Source: a gamma proteobacterium symbiont of Ctena orbiculata (lineage in GTDB: Bacteria > Pseudomonadota > Gammaproteobacteria > Chromatiales > Chromatiaceae). From it: DNA of 53,316 bases. The DNA lies in assembly GCA_003058495.1 (NCBI GenBank), contig QBVC01000036.1, positions 1 to 53,316 on the forward strand, given 5' to 3'. Below the pieces are notes generated by a model. It was not told where the DNA came from and searched no databases. It saw only the letters and a list, made by a program, of their open reading frames with translations. The position numbers and the translations under genes were made by a program. Positions 33,196-41,214 of the stretch are shown here, one piece after another; positions within the stretch are counted from its first letter, which is position 1, and each line of letters starts with the position of its first letter.

Positions 33196-34284
33196 ATGAC
33201 TTTGATGTTTCAACGAATCGCACATAACTACGCGAAAAATGGCTACTATCCCACGGATGGCGAAACAACACAGCGGGTGCTGAACGCCCTCGTTGCTTGC
33301 GAGACCGGAGCACTGAGGATTCTGGATCCCTGTTGTGGGGAAGGCGTCGCACTAGCTGAGACCAAACACGTCTTGTGTTTAAACCGCTGTTCTGCCTACG
33401 GGATCGAGTACGACGAGGAGCGTGCCTGGAATGCCAAGGAGCTGCTCGATCATTGTATTCATGGTGACATCCATGACTGCATTATGGGTGTTCGCTCCTT
33501 TGGTTTCCTATGGCTGAATCCTCCCTACGGAGAAACCATTGCAAACCGTCGCGGGTTTCAGGAGAAGGTTGATCGACTGGAGAAGTTGTTCTATCGCATG
33601 ACCAATGTTCTGCTCCAGTACGACGGTGTGATGGCACTGATCATTCCTCAATACAGCCTGGATAAAGAGCTCTCGACGATGATTGCCCGACATTTTCATA
33701 CGGTGCGCGTTTTTGCTGCCCCAGAACAGCGCTTCAAACAGCTGGTGGTGATGGGGATCAAGCAGAAGGCTGATCAGTTGGACGTGGAGCTGAGAAATTG
33801 GCTTCAGGCAGTCGGCAAGGGCGATCACATCTTGGATGAGTTTCCTGATATCTGGCCCTATGATCCCTATGAGATACCGGCATCTCCAAGTGAACCCAAG
33901 TTCTATGCTGTGCGGATCGATCGCCGGCAGCTTACCGAGTTGATCGGAAAGTCCCGGTCTCTGTGGGATCAGATGGGGTTGGTGTTTCGCTATGAACAGG
34001 CGACACACCGCAGGCCTGTGCGGGAGCTATCCGAGTGGCATCTCGCATTAGCGCTCGCTGCCGGCCAAGTGTCGGGTTGTGTGAAATCCCATGATGGACG
34101 CCTGTTCGTTATTAAGGGTGACACCTTCAAGGACAAGAAGACGACCGAGGAGCAGGAGTTCAACGCGAAGGGAGAACTGACCAGCACACGGCGGATCCAG
34201 ACGGATCGCTTCGTGCCGACCATCCGGGCACTGGATTTTACACCAGGCAGTGAAACCTTTGGGAAGTGCCTTACGATCAAGTAA
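33196..34284 (+). CDS. SAM-dependent methyltransferase-like element protein (DUF6094-like)
   Basis: This 362-residue protein has a class I SAM-binding fold, with motif I ILDPCCGEGVAL. A DNA N6-adenine or N4-cytosine methyltransferase-type motif IV, LNPPYGE, follows a segment VRSFGFLW. The C-terminal half (about 210-362) lacks a recognised domain and includes HLALALAAGQVSG. Such proteins are regular members of PFGI/ICE cargo and may protect element DNA by methylation. Target sequence unknown. There is no restriction partner in the window. Confidence 0.78.
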   Translation: MTLMFQRIAHNYAKNGYYPTDGETTQRVLNALVACETGALRILDPCCGEGVALAETKHVLCLNRCSAYGIEYDEERAWNAKELLDHCIHGDIHDCIMGVRSFGFLWLNPPYGETIANRRGFQEKVDRLEKLFYRMTNVLLQYDGVMALIIPQYSLDKELSTMIARHFHTVRVFAAPEQRFKQLVVMGIKQKADQLDVELRNWLQAVGKGDHILDEFPDIWPYDPYEIPASPSEPKFYAVRIDRRQLTELIGKSRSLWDQMGLVFRYEQATHRRPVRELSEWHLALALAAGQVSGCVKSHDGRLFVIKGDTFKDKKTTEEQEFNAKGELTSTRRIQTDRFVPTIRALDFTPGSETFGKCLTIK

Positions 34285-34306
34285 TAGGAAATATCAGGAG
34301 TTGACT

Positions 34307-34537
34307 ATGGAAAGAGGAGTAAAAGTCTATTATCGGCACATGCCAAGAGGTGGCTATGGATTTGAGAGGAAGTATCCCGCGGTTGTCGTGAAGGTGAACC
34401 CTCGGACAATTCGGATCCGCATGGCACGGGTGAATCTGCATACGAGTACCACTGTCGCTTTCGAGCGAAACGTGAAGCGAGAACGGCTAAGCCCAAGGAG
34501 AGCGGATTGCGATTTCGAATCCGTATTGGTCATGTAA
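34307..34537 (+). CDS. small basic protein of unknown function
   Basis: This 76-residue protein has a start at 34307 with a CAGGAG ribosome-binding site. It is rich in Arg and Lys (MERGVKVYYRHMPRGGYGFERKYPAVV begins in parts as VYYRHMPRGG, KYPAVVVKVNPRTIRIR). The strands VVVKVNPRTIRIRMARVNLH suggest a small beta-barrel, possibly nucleic-acid binding. It lies 22 bases after the methyltransferase gene. Confidence 0.55.
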   Translation: MERGVKVYYRHMPRGGYGFERKYPAVVVKVNPRTIRIRMARVNLHTSTTVAFERNVKRERLSPRRADCDFESVLVM

Positions 34538-34543
34538 TCAACC

Positions 34544-34600
34544 AGACCCCATTCATGGGGTCTTTCCCAAGCGGTCAGCGTGAGCACTTGGGAAAGACCC
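34544..34600 (+). promoter_or_regulatory. leader with two competing stems, one of 14 bp
   Basis: AGACCCC/GGGGTCT (34544-34550 and 34557-34563) is a 7-bp stem. GGGTCTTTCCCAAG (34558-34571) also pairs perfectly over 14 bases with CTTGGGAAAGACCC (34587-34600). The two cannot form together because they share 34558-34563. The rest of the gap to 34715 holds ACCTGA/TCAGGT (34610-34626) and a small GGATC/GATCC palindrome. The ribosome-binding site is TAAGGAG near 34702. Confidence 0.65.
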
Positions 34601-34715
34601 TTTCATCCCACCTGAGATTGTCAGGTACCGGATCTGGCCCTGGGTCGTGTAATGCCAGACGGATTTTCGGATCCCGATCCACACTTGAAGACTTGCATCA
34701 GTAAGGAGATGAGCG

Positions 34716-35033
34716 ATGAGTCAACACTATTATCATGAGACCGATCCAGATGGATCTTGCATCACCGTGCTGTTGGGCTGGGACAGGCCACTGCAGCATG
34801 TGTTTCTTGTGGTCACGAAGGAATCCAAGGATCAAAAGATGGAGGAGATGCTCTACTCCAATCTGGATGATCCGAGTTCACGTGGCCAGGACGTGGTTTA
34901 TTACAGGAACAAAGTATCTGACCTCGGTCTGAACCTTCCTGAAACCATGTATACCGAAGTGGAGAGTGACCTCGCGAACAACACTGGTAATCGTATCGTT
35001 CAACATACGCATGAAGGATTCGATGACCAGTAG
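34716..35033 (+). CDS. small element protein of unknown function
   Basis: This 105-residue protein (MSQHYYHETDPDGSCI...) has a TAAGGAG ribosome-binding site upstream. It has a compact N-terminal half with SCITVLLGWDRPLQHVFLVV and an acidic remainder. No signal peptide or recognised motif. It is flanked by structured leaders on both sides, the pattern of this element cargo block. Confidence 0.55.
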   Translation: MSQHYYHETDPDGSCITVLLGWDRPLQHVFLVVTKESKDQKMEEMLYSNLDDPSSRGQDVVYYRNKVSDLGLNLPETMYTEVESDLANNTGNRIVQHTHEGFDDQ

Positions 35034-35124
35034 CGAATAATTCACCTTGTCATACACACCCCATGGGGACCTTGCCCCTACGGGGTACCCATGAGGGAGC
35101 ATTTAATCAGAAGGAGCTTTCCTC

Positions 35125-35703
35125 ATGACGACAATGATGACTTTATCGGCGATTGCCGATGTCTATGCCGATGCCTACCTGGCCGACGACTCGGGCAGCT
35201 TGCTGTTCCTGTCGGTTTGGGGTCGATACACGGCTCTGCAGGAACTTCTGGCCCGTCTGCAGCTGCCTCGCAGCGAAAACGGGATCCGGGAGTTCACGCT
35301 GGCCAGTGGTAAGTTCAAGAAACTCGTGCGTGTCGCCAATGTCGACGACCTCGACAAGGCGACACTGGGCGTGGGACTCACGATCTTCGGACCTCTGACT
35401 CAGCTGTGGATCTACGACAAGCTGGCTCTTGAGCCGGACCTGGTGAACCACCGGGCCTTGATGCTTCACGGGATCGAAAGGCCTGTGGATCCTTGGCCTT
35501 TGATCAAGACGGTCTGTCCCCTGCCATTGCTCGATGAGTGGAGAGAGTGTTTTCTCTCCCGCTGTCGACAACGCCGGTGGATACGGCCGTTGAAACACGG
35601 AGCCGGCATTGCCGGCACACTGATCGAGCTGGACGAGGACCTCGAACCGATGATCACAGAGATGATTCAGCGGGGCGAGCTCTCGCTGCCGGCAACTGCA
35701 TAA
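35125..35703 (+). CDS. element protein of unknown function
   Basis: This 192-residue protein is soluble and acidic. It has a segment LFLSVWGRYTALQELLARLQLP and a C-terminal Trp-containing region (WRECFLSRCRQRRWIRPL). A GAAGGAG ribosome-binding site lies 9 bases before the start. Proteins of this appearance occur in the same position of PFGI-like elements, but I know no function. The stop codon overlaps a 14-base palindrome. Confidence 0.6.
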   Translation: MTTMMTLSAIADVYADAYLADDSGSLLFLSVWGRYTALQELLARLQLPRSENGIREFTLASGKFKKLVRVANVDDLDKATLGVGLTIFGPLTQLWIYDKLALEPDLVNHRALMLHGIERPVDPWPLIKTVCPLPLLDEWRECFLSRCRQRRWIRPLKHGAGIAGTLIELDEDLEPMITEMIQRGELSLPATA

Positions 35704-35787
35704 CCCAATTGGGTTCTTTTCCCCCTTGCAGGGAGTTTATCCCTGCATAGGGATATCTCCCTGCCTTTTTATTGTTAAGGAGATATC
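35702..35787 (+). promoter_or_regulatory. terminator / Shine-Dalgarno-masking switch-like leader
   Basis: The palindrome AACCCAATTGGGTT spans 35702-35715. GCAGGGAG (35728-35735) can pair with CTCCCTGC (35757-35764), followed by CTTTTTATT, an intrinsic terminator. GCAGGGA can instead pair with TCCCTGC at 35740-35746. GATATCTCC (35752-35760) can pair perfectly with GGAGATATC (35779-35787), hiding the ribosome-binding site of the gene at 35789. The last stem overlaps the terminator arm, so they exclude each other. Confidence 0.7.
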
Positions 35788-35788
35788 G

Positions 35789-36220
35789 ATGACTATTGCA
35801 ATTGAGAAGTTGAAGCAAGACACGCTGTTTGGTGACGATGTCATTCACAGCTACACCCGTGCCGAGGCGATCGCAGACGGCGTCCTGGTGGACGTGACAG
35901 AGACCGCCAAAGAAGCGGGATTCGTGTGGCCGGTGGCCATAACCCGGGCTGCCTGGGAGGACTGCGTGGAATGGTCTGATGAGGACTCGAAACGCCAGAC
36001 CTACCAGGATCTCAGCGGACGCCTTTGGGATGTGCTGTGGATGGTAAGTTTCGCGATCCGTAGTTCCAAGGGTGGTGCCTGTCAGTTGTTCTATGAACTG
36101 TTCCGGGTTCCCCGGGGTGGACGCGGGCAGAAGGCCAGGCGCGCCTCCCTCAAGCTGATCACAGGTCCTGGAGATAGCGGCGAACCCGTTGTCACCATCC
36201 TGCTACCACACGAGGACTGA
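35789..36220 (+). CDS. DUF6573-like element protein
   Basis: This 143-residue protein starts at ATG 35789, after AAGGAG. It has the conserved opening DTLFGDDVIHSYTRAEAIADG and then PVAITRAAWEDCVEW. It ends in a domain with RRASLKLITGPGDSGEPVVTI. Families of this type are common in conjugative elements and plasmids. I matched it by general resemblance. The following gene starts 3 bases after its stop. Confidence 0.65.
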   Translation: MTIAIEKLKQDTLFGDDVIHSYTRAEAIADGVLVDVTETAKEAGFVWPVAITRAAWEDCVEWSDEDSKRQTYQDLSGRLWDVLWMVSFAIRSSKGGACQLFYELFRVPRGGRGQKARRASLKLITGPGDSGEPVVTILLPHED

Positions 36221-36223
36221 ACC

Positions 36224-36412
36224 ATGGCAAAGAGTGCAATGATTGAAGCCATGGAATATTTCGGCGTCTCAGACACCGAAGCTCTGATGCGTGTGCTCGA
36301 AGAGCAGCATGATGAAGGCCGTTGCGAGGCCACCGATGGACGTGTGGTGGAACCTGATGACTACTGCTCACACGGGGAGCCATCCTGGTTGATCAAGCTA
36401 GGCATGATCTGA
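36224..36412 (+). CDS. small element protein of unknown function
   Basis: This 62-residue protein (MAKSAMIEAMEYFG...) lies directly downstream of the DUF6573-like gene and probably is translated with it. It is acidic and helical at the N-terminus, with a conserved-looking C-terminal SWLIKLGM. No recognised domain. Confidence 0.55.
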   Translation: MAKSAMIEAMEYFGVSDTEALMRVLEEQHDEGRCEATDGRVVEPDDYCSHGEPSWLIKLGMI

Positions 36413-36430
36413 ATCTAAGGAGAAGAGAGC

Positions 36431-36742
36431 GTGAACGTGAATGTGCGTTACAAGGAATGGGACTGTGTTGTCAACATCATGCGATACGGCAATAACAGAC
36501 CGGCTATCCTGCTGACTACCGAAACAGGAGAGCCGGTTGCCAAGGCGTCAGTCAATATCACTTGCTTCCGTACAGCGGAAGATGAGGTGTTGATTCAGGA
36601 CTCCGGCGAAAACGAGGGCATCCTCAAATGCCTGAAGGACGCCGGCGTGGTTAAACCCACCGGTAAGGAACTGTGGACTGGAGATATTATCTTGCATATC
36701 TGCAAAGTGCTGGTTCCGGTACCAAGATCACGTAAACATTGA
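36431..36742 (+). CDS. small element protein of unknown function
   Basis: This 103-residue protein starts with GTG at 36431. AAGGAGAAGAG lies close upstream. It has a beta-rich segment YKEWDCVVNIMRYGNNRPAI and LLTTETGEPVAKASVN, which somewhat resembles plasmid DUF4313 proteins; that is a weak match. It is followed by a very strong hairpin. Confidence 0.55.
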   Translation: MNVNVRYKEWDCVVNIMRYGNNRPAILLTTETGEPVAKASVNITCFRTAEDEVLIQDSGENEGILKCLKDAGVVKPTGKELWTGDIILHICKVLVPVPRSRKH

Positions 36743-36746
36743 GACA

Positions 36747-36773
36747 CAGGCCTGCCCGTTTCGGGCAGGCCTG
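36747..36773 (+). terminator. 12-bp perfect hairpin after the element cargo genes
   Basis: CAGGCCTGCCCG (36747-36758) pairs perfectly with CGGGCAGGCCTG (36762-36773) across a TTT loop. It begins four bases after the stop codon of the preceding gene. No T-tract follows, so termination would rely on stem strength. Confidence 0.6.
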
Positions 36774-36821
36774 GACTCATCCCATCAATGAAAATAGAAG
36801 TCAATGGGTAAGGAAAACATC

Positions 36822-36893
36822 ATGGTCGAAAAAGCCGTCACTCTCAGTCCTCTGCGGAGTATTAATGCATATAGCGGTTGCGTTATCTACTAG
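36822..36893 (+). pseudogene. truncated element gene at the boundary
   Basis: An ATG at 36822 has a GTAAGGA ribosome-binding stretch 10 bases upstream. It opens a 23-codon frame (MVEKAVTLSPLRSINAYSGCVIY) ended by TAG. The start looks like the beginning of another cargo gene cut off by unrelated sequence. It lies immediately before the change to chromosome-like genes, so it may mark a deletion or insertion breakpoint. Confidence 0.4.
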
Positions 36894-36986
36894 GGCCTGC
36901 TCACGATACGAAAAAATCACCCCCTAAGACCGTACAAGGAGACCCTGGAAGCGTAGGACAGGTTTTCACGCGAAACCGCGCCGAAT

Positions 36987-39443
36987 TTATTGTTCCATGT
37001 TAGCGAGCAGATTGTTGAGGTTCTTTTGAACGGTCTCAATGCTAGGGTGTGTAGGTGGCAAAGTAGCCCGCATTATTTCTAGAGCTTTGTGATACAGCGG
37101 TTCGGCCTCCTCATAGCGTCCCTGGGCACTGAGGTTGTAAGCCACATTGTTGTAGCTGGCGGCGGTATCGGGGTGGTCTTCGCCCAGCACCCGCTGGCGG
37201 ATCTCCAGGGCATTTCGAACCAGCGGTTCGGCCTCCTCATGACGCCCATGGTAATCAAGGCTGAAAGCCAGATTGTTGTAGCTGGCGGCGGTATCGGGGT
37301 GGTCTTCGCCCAGCACCCGCTGGCAGATCTCCAGGGCTTGGTGAACCAGCGGTTCGGCCTCTTCATAACGCCCCTGGGTCTTGAGGTTGTAAGCCAGATT
37401 GTTGTAGCTGGTGGCGGTATCGGGGTGGTCTTCGCCCAGCCCCCGCTGGCGGATCTCCAGGGCTTGGCGATTCAGCGGTTCGGCCTCCTCATAGCGTCCC
37501 TGGGCATGGAGGTTGTAAGCCAGATTGTTGTAGCTGGTGGCGGTATCCGGGTGGTCTTCGCCCAGCACCCGCTGGCAGATCTCCAGGGCATTTCGATACA
37601 GCGGCTCGGCCTCCTCATAACGCCCCTGGGTCTTGAGGTTGTAAGCCAGATTGTTGTAGCTGGCGGCGGTATCGGGGTGGTCTTCGCCCAGCACCCGCTG
37701 GTTGATCTCCAGGGTTTTGCGAACCAGCGGTTCTGCTTCTTTGTATCGACCAATGGCGCTTAGATAATAGGCGACTAAATTTTTGAGCCGTGCTATTTTT
37801 TTGAGATCGACCTCGATCGCTTCGAATCGATCCAGCAAGGCCAGGGCGTGTGGCGACAGCTGGCGGCAGACAGGCCAGTATTTCGGGTGTCCGCCGTCAT
37901 TTCCACTCGGCCAGCGTGTGAGTACCGTCTCCAGGTCTTGTGAAAAGGCCTTGGGGTGTTCCTCCTCCAGGCGCCCATGGGCGACCTCCTGCACCAGCCG
38001 GTGTATGTTGATTGAAGGCGTTCCATCATCCAGTTTGCCGTAGTTCAGTAACGACAGGTCGCTGAGTGCGCCGATCGCCTCCTCTCGCTGGGCATCCTCT
38101 GGCATGATTGCGGCCACCAGGCTCATAGGGATGGCATCGGGCGCCAGGAAGGACAAGGCAAGCATAAGGGGTTCAGCGGCAGGTTCGCTAGCCGAAGCCT
38201 GGGCCAGTGCAAGATCAAATGTGGCGAATACTGGCTCGGGGTATCGCGCCTGGCGGGGCATTTTCTTGATCAACTCCGGCAACCGGGTACGGTATTGCTC
38301 GAAATCCAAATGGGTACGCCAACAATAGCTTCGCGCCTGCTCAAGCGCCAAGGGCAGGTATCCCAGGTCTTCGGCGAGGCGAGCCGCTCCATCGGCATCC
38401 TGGTTGCGCGCGTGTGCCAGTAAGAACTCAACAGCGGTTTCCGGCGGAAAGGCATCGACAACCAACCCTTCGGCATATCCATGCCAATCCGACCATCGGC
38501 TGGTGATGAGAAGAGAAACACCTTGTTGGGGGGTCAATCCTTGAATGACATCGGGTGTTTCGACGTTGTCGTAAATCAGCAACCAGGGCTTTGCCCCTGG
38601 GTATTCCTGTGCACCGACATAGGCGAGACGATCCAGTGTGGCTTGTGCTGCCGTCTCCTGATCGGGCATCTCGGCAAGACCGGGTATCAGGCGTGCCCCA
38701 AGCTCCACCAGATCATCAACCAACGTCTGTCGCCGCTCACCCCGAGCCCACCAGAGCCCCGGGTAGTCTTCGCGATGTTGCCAAGCATATTGCTTGGCCA
38801 ACAGGGTCTTACCTACACCGCCCATGCCCGTAACGGCGGTTGTCCCGGTATCGGTCAATGCCAGTGTGGAGGCTGTGTCATTAGACTCACGCAGTGCTGA
38901 ACTGATCGCTTCAAGTTCGTTGTCTCGGCCTATGAAACCCCTTATCGCTTCGATCTCAGGATGGACAATCGGCTGGGGAGCGCGTTGATAGAGTGCGGCA
39001 TAATCGCACTCGGCCTGCCTTTTTTCCACGCCGACGGCCACCCGCACGATGCGTGCCAGGGCCGTTGCATCGCTCAGTAGCGGTACCAGATCAGTGTAGG
39101 CAAGCTCCTTCAGGTGCTCTATCGGCGCCACATCCTCAATACGAAAAACCAGCAGCCTTTCTTTCAGGTTACGGGGATCATCGGAGAGAATCTGTTCGTA
39201 TTCTTTCTTGCAATGCTCCGATTGCTGATAGGCCTGCGATAGCAGGGCAATCATTCTATTCTCAGAGGCGAAGCCCTGGGCCATCCGCGCCATGAAGCTG
39301 GCATGGCTAAAGTTTTCGTCTTGTAGCCAGGTCCGACAACCGGCTGCATGAAGAATGCCAGCGATCGCGATCGCCAGTTCGCGGTCCGCACCGGCACGGG
39401 AAATGAAAAATGCCGGTTTATCCTTTATTTGCGTTGTGGTCAT
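36987..39443 (-). CDS. TIR - NB-ARC - tetratricopeptide repeat protein
   Basis: The protein has 818 residues. Residues about 8-140 form a TIR domain (KPAFFISRAGADRELAIAIA shortened: FFISRAGAD; LLSQAYQQSEHCKKEYEQIL). An NB-ARC ATPase follows, with Walker A GMGGVGKT at 206-213 and LLIYDNVETPDVI as the Walker B region. The last 250 residues are tetratricopeptide repeats of the kinesin-light-chain type. This architecture matches STAND-type signal-transduction or anti-phage proteins, where ligand sensing by TPRs drives oligomerisation and TIR NADase activity. Defence is inferred. No partner gene is adjacent. Confidence 0.88.
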   Translation of the reverse strand: MTTTQIKDKPAFFISRAGADRELAIAIAGILHAAGCRTWLQDENFSHASFMARMAQGFASENRMIALLSQAYQQSEHCKKEYEQILSDDPRNLKERLLVFRIEDVAPIEHLKELAYTDLVPLLSDATALARIVRVAVGVEKRQAECDYAALYQRAPQPIVHPEIEAIRGFIGRDNELEAISSALRESNDTASTLALTDTGTTAVTGMGGVGKTLLAKQYAWQHREDYPGLWWARGERRQTLVDDLVELGARLIPGLAEMPDQETAAQATLDRLAYVGAQEYPGAKPWLLIYDNVETPDVIQGLTPQQGVSLLITSRWSDWHGYAEGLVVDAFPPETAVEFLLAHARNQDADGAARLAEDLGYLPLALEQARSYCWRTHLDFEQYRTRLPELIKKMPRQARYPEPVFATFDLALAQASASEPAAEPLMLALSFLAPDAIPMSLVAAIMPEDAQREEAIGALSDLSLLNYGKLDDGTPSINIHRLVQEVAHGRLEEEHPKAFSQDLETVLTRWPSGNDGGHPKYWPVCRQLSPHALALLDRFEAIEVDLKKIARLKNLVAYYLSAIGRYKEAEPLVRKTLEINQRVLGEDHPDTAASYNNLAYNLKTQGRYEEAEPLYRNALEICQRVLGEDHPDTATSYNNLAYNLHAQGRYEEAEPLNRQALEIRQRGLGEDHPDTATSYNNLAYNLKTQGRYEEAEPLVHQALEICQRVLGEDHPDTAASYNNLAFSLDYHGRHEEAEPLVRNALEIRQRVLGEDHPDTAASYNNVAYNLSAQGRYEEAEPLYHKALEIMRATLPPTHPSIETVQKNLNNLLANMEQ
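37100..37740. repeat. five tandem 126-bp repeats encoding TPR units
   Basis: The segment GGTATCSGGGTGGTCTTCG recurs at 37164, 37290, 37416, 37542 and 37668, exactly 126 bases apart. It encodes 42-residue TPR units with the core GEDHPDTAASYNNLAYNL. The repeats are almost identical in DNA, with variation at a few fixed codons, which suggests recent expansion or recombination. A divergent sixth unit ends the protein. Confidence 0.9.
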
Positions 39444-39542
39444 GGGGAGTCAGCTCATTCCAGGAGCTATATGCCAATTAAAGCCTTGTGATCAGGATAA
39501 TGAAAGGCGATTGTTTTAATTTCAATTGAGAATTCGGTAATG

Positions 39543-39740
39543 TCCGCTTTCGAGGAGGCGCTGGGCCGAAAGGAGAGTATGGCCAGCGACTACGGCAACC
39601 TGGGCATCCTCTACCAGACACGTGGCGAGCTCGATCAGGCCGAGGCGAAGTACTAAAAGAGCTTGGCGTTATTTGAAGAAATGGGCATCACAGAGAAGGT
39701 TGAACTTGTCAGTGGCTGGCTCACATCACTTCGTGAATAA
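39543..39740 (+). pseudogene. TPR protein remnant with in-frame stop
   Basis: One frame reads SAFEEALGRKESMASDYGNL, GILYQTRGELDQAEAKY, then TAA, then SLALFEEMGITEKVELVSGW and LTSLRE before a final TAA. These are TPR helices of a different protein, broken by a stop codon and without a start region. It lies 100 bases upstream of the TIR-TPR gene on the opposite strand and is probably a decayed neighbour. Confidence 0.75.
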
Positions 39741-40263
39741 TCAAAGGCGTACCAGGGACGCGCAGTGCCACCCAATTTTGATTCAAATCTGCAAAGCGGC
39801 CAGCATTGGCCACTCTGCATCAATTCGCTCCGTCTGGGGTAATTTGCAGTCCCACCGTGTGTGGGTCAAACTTTTATAGTCTGGCATAGGTCTTTCCTTC
39901 TCATTTCTTGGTCGAAATTCGAAGGTTATTCAGACCGATGCCTAGGTCAAACCTATGCGAGTCTCCCCGGCATAGCCGGGGGTTTACCTTTGATTAATTA
40001 TGTTAATTATCGGTTGTTATTGGGTTCTTTCAAGTCTTTTAGCAGCTTTCTGCTAAACTACATACTGTGGATCAGCCCTGTCACAAGCGAGGAGATGCTT
40101 CGCTGCCCCTGGCTCAGAAAGCACCCAGTGCAGGACAAATACAAATGCCGAATACATAGACACCGGCCCGATGTCTGTAAACTTCTTTGACACTGCTCAC
40201 AAGTCGTCCGTAGAATATGACACGGGATTATAGGGGTGCTAAGAGGCAGCTAAGAATACAGAC
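39741..40263. promoter_or_regulatory. structured intergenic region upstream of cas6
   Basis: CCCAC/GTGGG (39851-39865) forms a small hairpin. GCATAGGT (39884-39891) is complementary to ACCTATGC (39951-39958), and CCCCGGC-ATA-GCCGGGG (39965-39981) is a perfect 7-bp stem followed by GGTTTACCTTT. The block could be a terminator, a small RNA or a mobile-element end. No gene is seen in the following 280 bases, which must contain the promoter for the CRISPR operon. Confidence 0.5.
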
Positions 40264-41214
40264 ATGGATAGGAGTACACCTGCCCCGGAAAAGACGCATC
40301 CCAGGATAATCTCGCCGGGGGAATTCACGCTTGGCAGCTATCGCTTTACTCTCAGGCTGACCAAGACGGTTGAGCTTCCCCGTTACAAAGGCGATGTCTT
40401 TCACCGCGTGCTTGGTAAGGGGCTGGAAGCAATCAGTCCCCGTTTCGGGCAATATTTTTTTCACCCTGCACCGATTTCCAATTGGCCGTATCCGGGCCAG
40501 ACCCCACCAAAGCCGTTTACACTGATTCCTCCTCTGAGCAGCGAGACCAACTTTCAGGCCGGCGAAACGTTGGACGTGGGATTCACGCTGTTTGGTCCAG
40601 CAAACCAGCATCTGATGACCGTGTTCGCCGCATTGGAGAAACTTGGAACAACCAGCGGGCTGAACAAGGGCGGAGGCCGATTCCAGATCGATCGCCTTAT
40701 TCAGATTACGACTGAAAAACCGCGGGAATTGTTCGCCGGAGCGCAGTGGCTCGAATCCAGCCAACCCACCAGCGCCGCTGATATTTTCGCGGCGACGCCG
40801 CCAACCACTGACGAAATCACACTCTATATCCATACCCGCCTGCGCCTGAAAGACCAGGGCGCGCTGATGCGGGGCCAGCTGCCATTGGTGGTTCTCATCG
40901 ACAGGCTGGCAGGCCGCGTGAATACGCTGGCCGCGATGTATTGCAGCGGCCCTATGCTGCCGCCCGAGGAAAAAACCGCGTTGGTGACGCTTGCACGCAC
41001 CGCCGCGATGGTTCGCGATGACACGCGCTGGAGCGACTGGAGCCGGGATAGCAAGGACATGAAATTCGGCGGTCTTGAAGGGACCATCACATACCAGAAT
41101 GTCCCCGGCGTGCTGCTGCCGTGGTTGAATCTTGGGCAGTGGATCGGCGTCGGTGGAAAAACGAGTTTTGGGTTGGGGCTATATTCAACGGAGTTAGATA
41201 CATGCACAAATTGA
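40264..41214 (+). CDS. cas6: Cas6, pre-crRNA processing endoribonuclease
   Basis: This 316-residue RAMP protein has an N-terminal ferredoxin-like fold (GSYRFTLRLTKTVELPRYKGDVFHRVLGKG in parts) and a C-terminal domain ending with the glycine-rich loop GVGGKTSFGLGLY. The sequence YKGDVFHRVLG in the first strand region is typical of Cas6 of type III loci. It cleaves the repeat of the array transcript to give crRNAs with an 8-nt 5' handle. It is the first gene of the operon and overlaps cmr1 by 13 bases. Confidence 0.85.
   Translation: MDRSTPAPEKTHPRIISPGEFTLGSYRFTLRLTKTVELPRYKGDVFHRVLGKGLEAISPRFGQYFFHPAPISNWPYPGQTPPKPFTLIPPLSSETNFQAGETLDVGFTLFGPANQHLMTVFAALEKLGTTSGLNKGGGRFQIDRLIQITTEKPRELFAGAQWLESSQPTSAADIFAATPPTTDEITLYIHTRLRLKDQGALMRGQLPLVVLIDRLAGRVNTLAAMYCSGPMLPPEEKTALVTLARTAAMVRDDTRWSDWSRDSKDMKFGGLEGTITYQNVPGVLLPWLNLGQWIGVGGKTSFGLGLYSTELDTCTN

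Noticed and set aside
37089-37763. Plus-strand frame with repeats such as VVAGGGIGVVFAQHPLADLQ
   Set aside because: It is the antisense of the tandem TPR repeats and repeats only because the coding strand does.
40080-40263. A short gene before cas6
   Set aside because: No frame with a start, ribosome-binding site and plausible protein; the region fits a promoter and leader.
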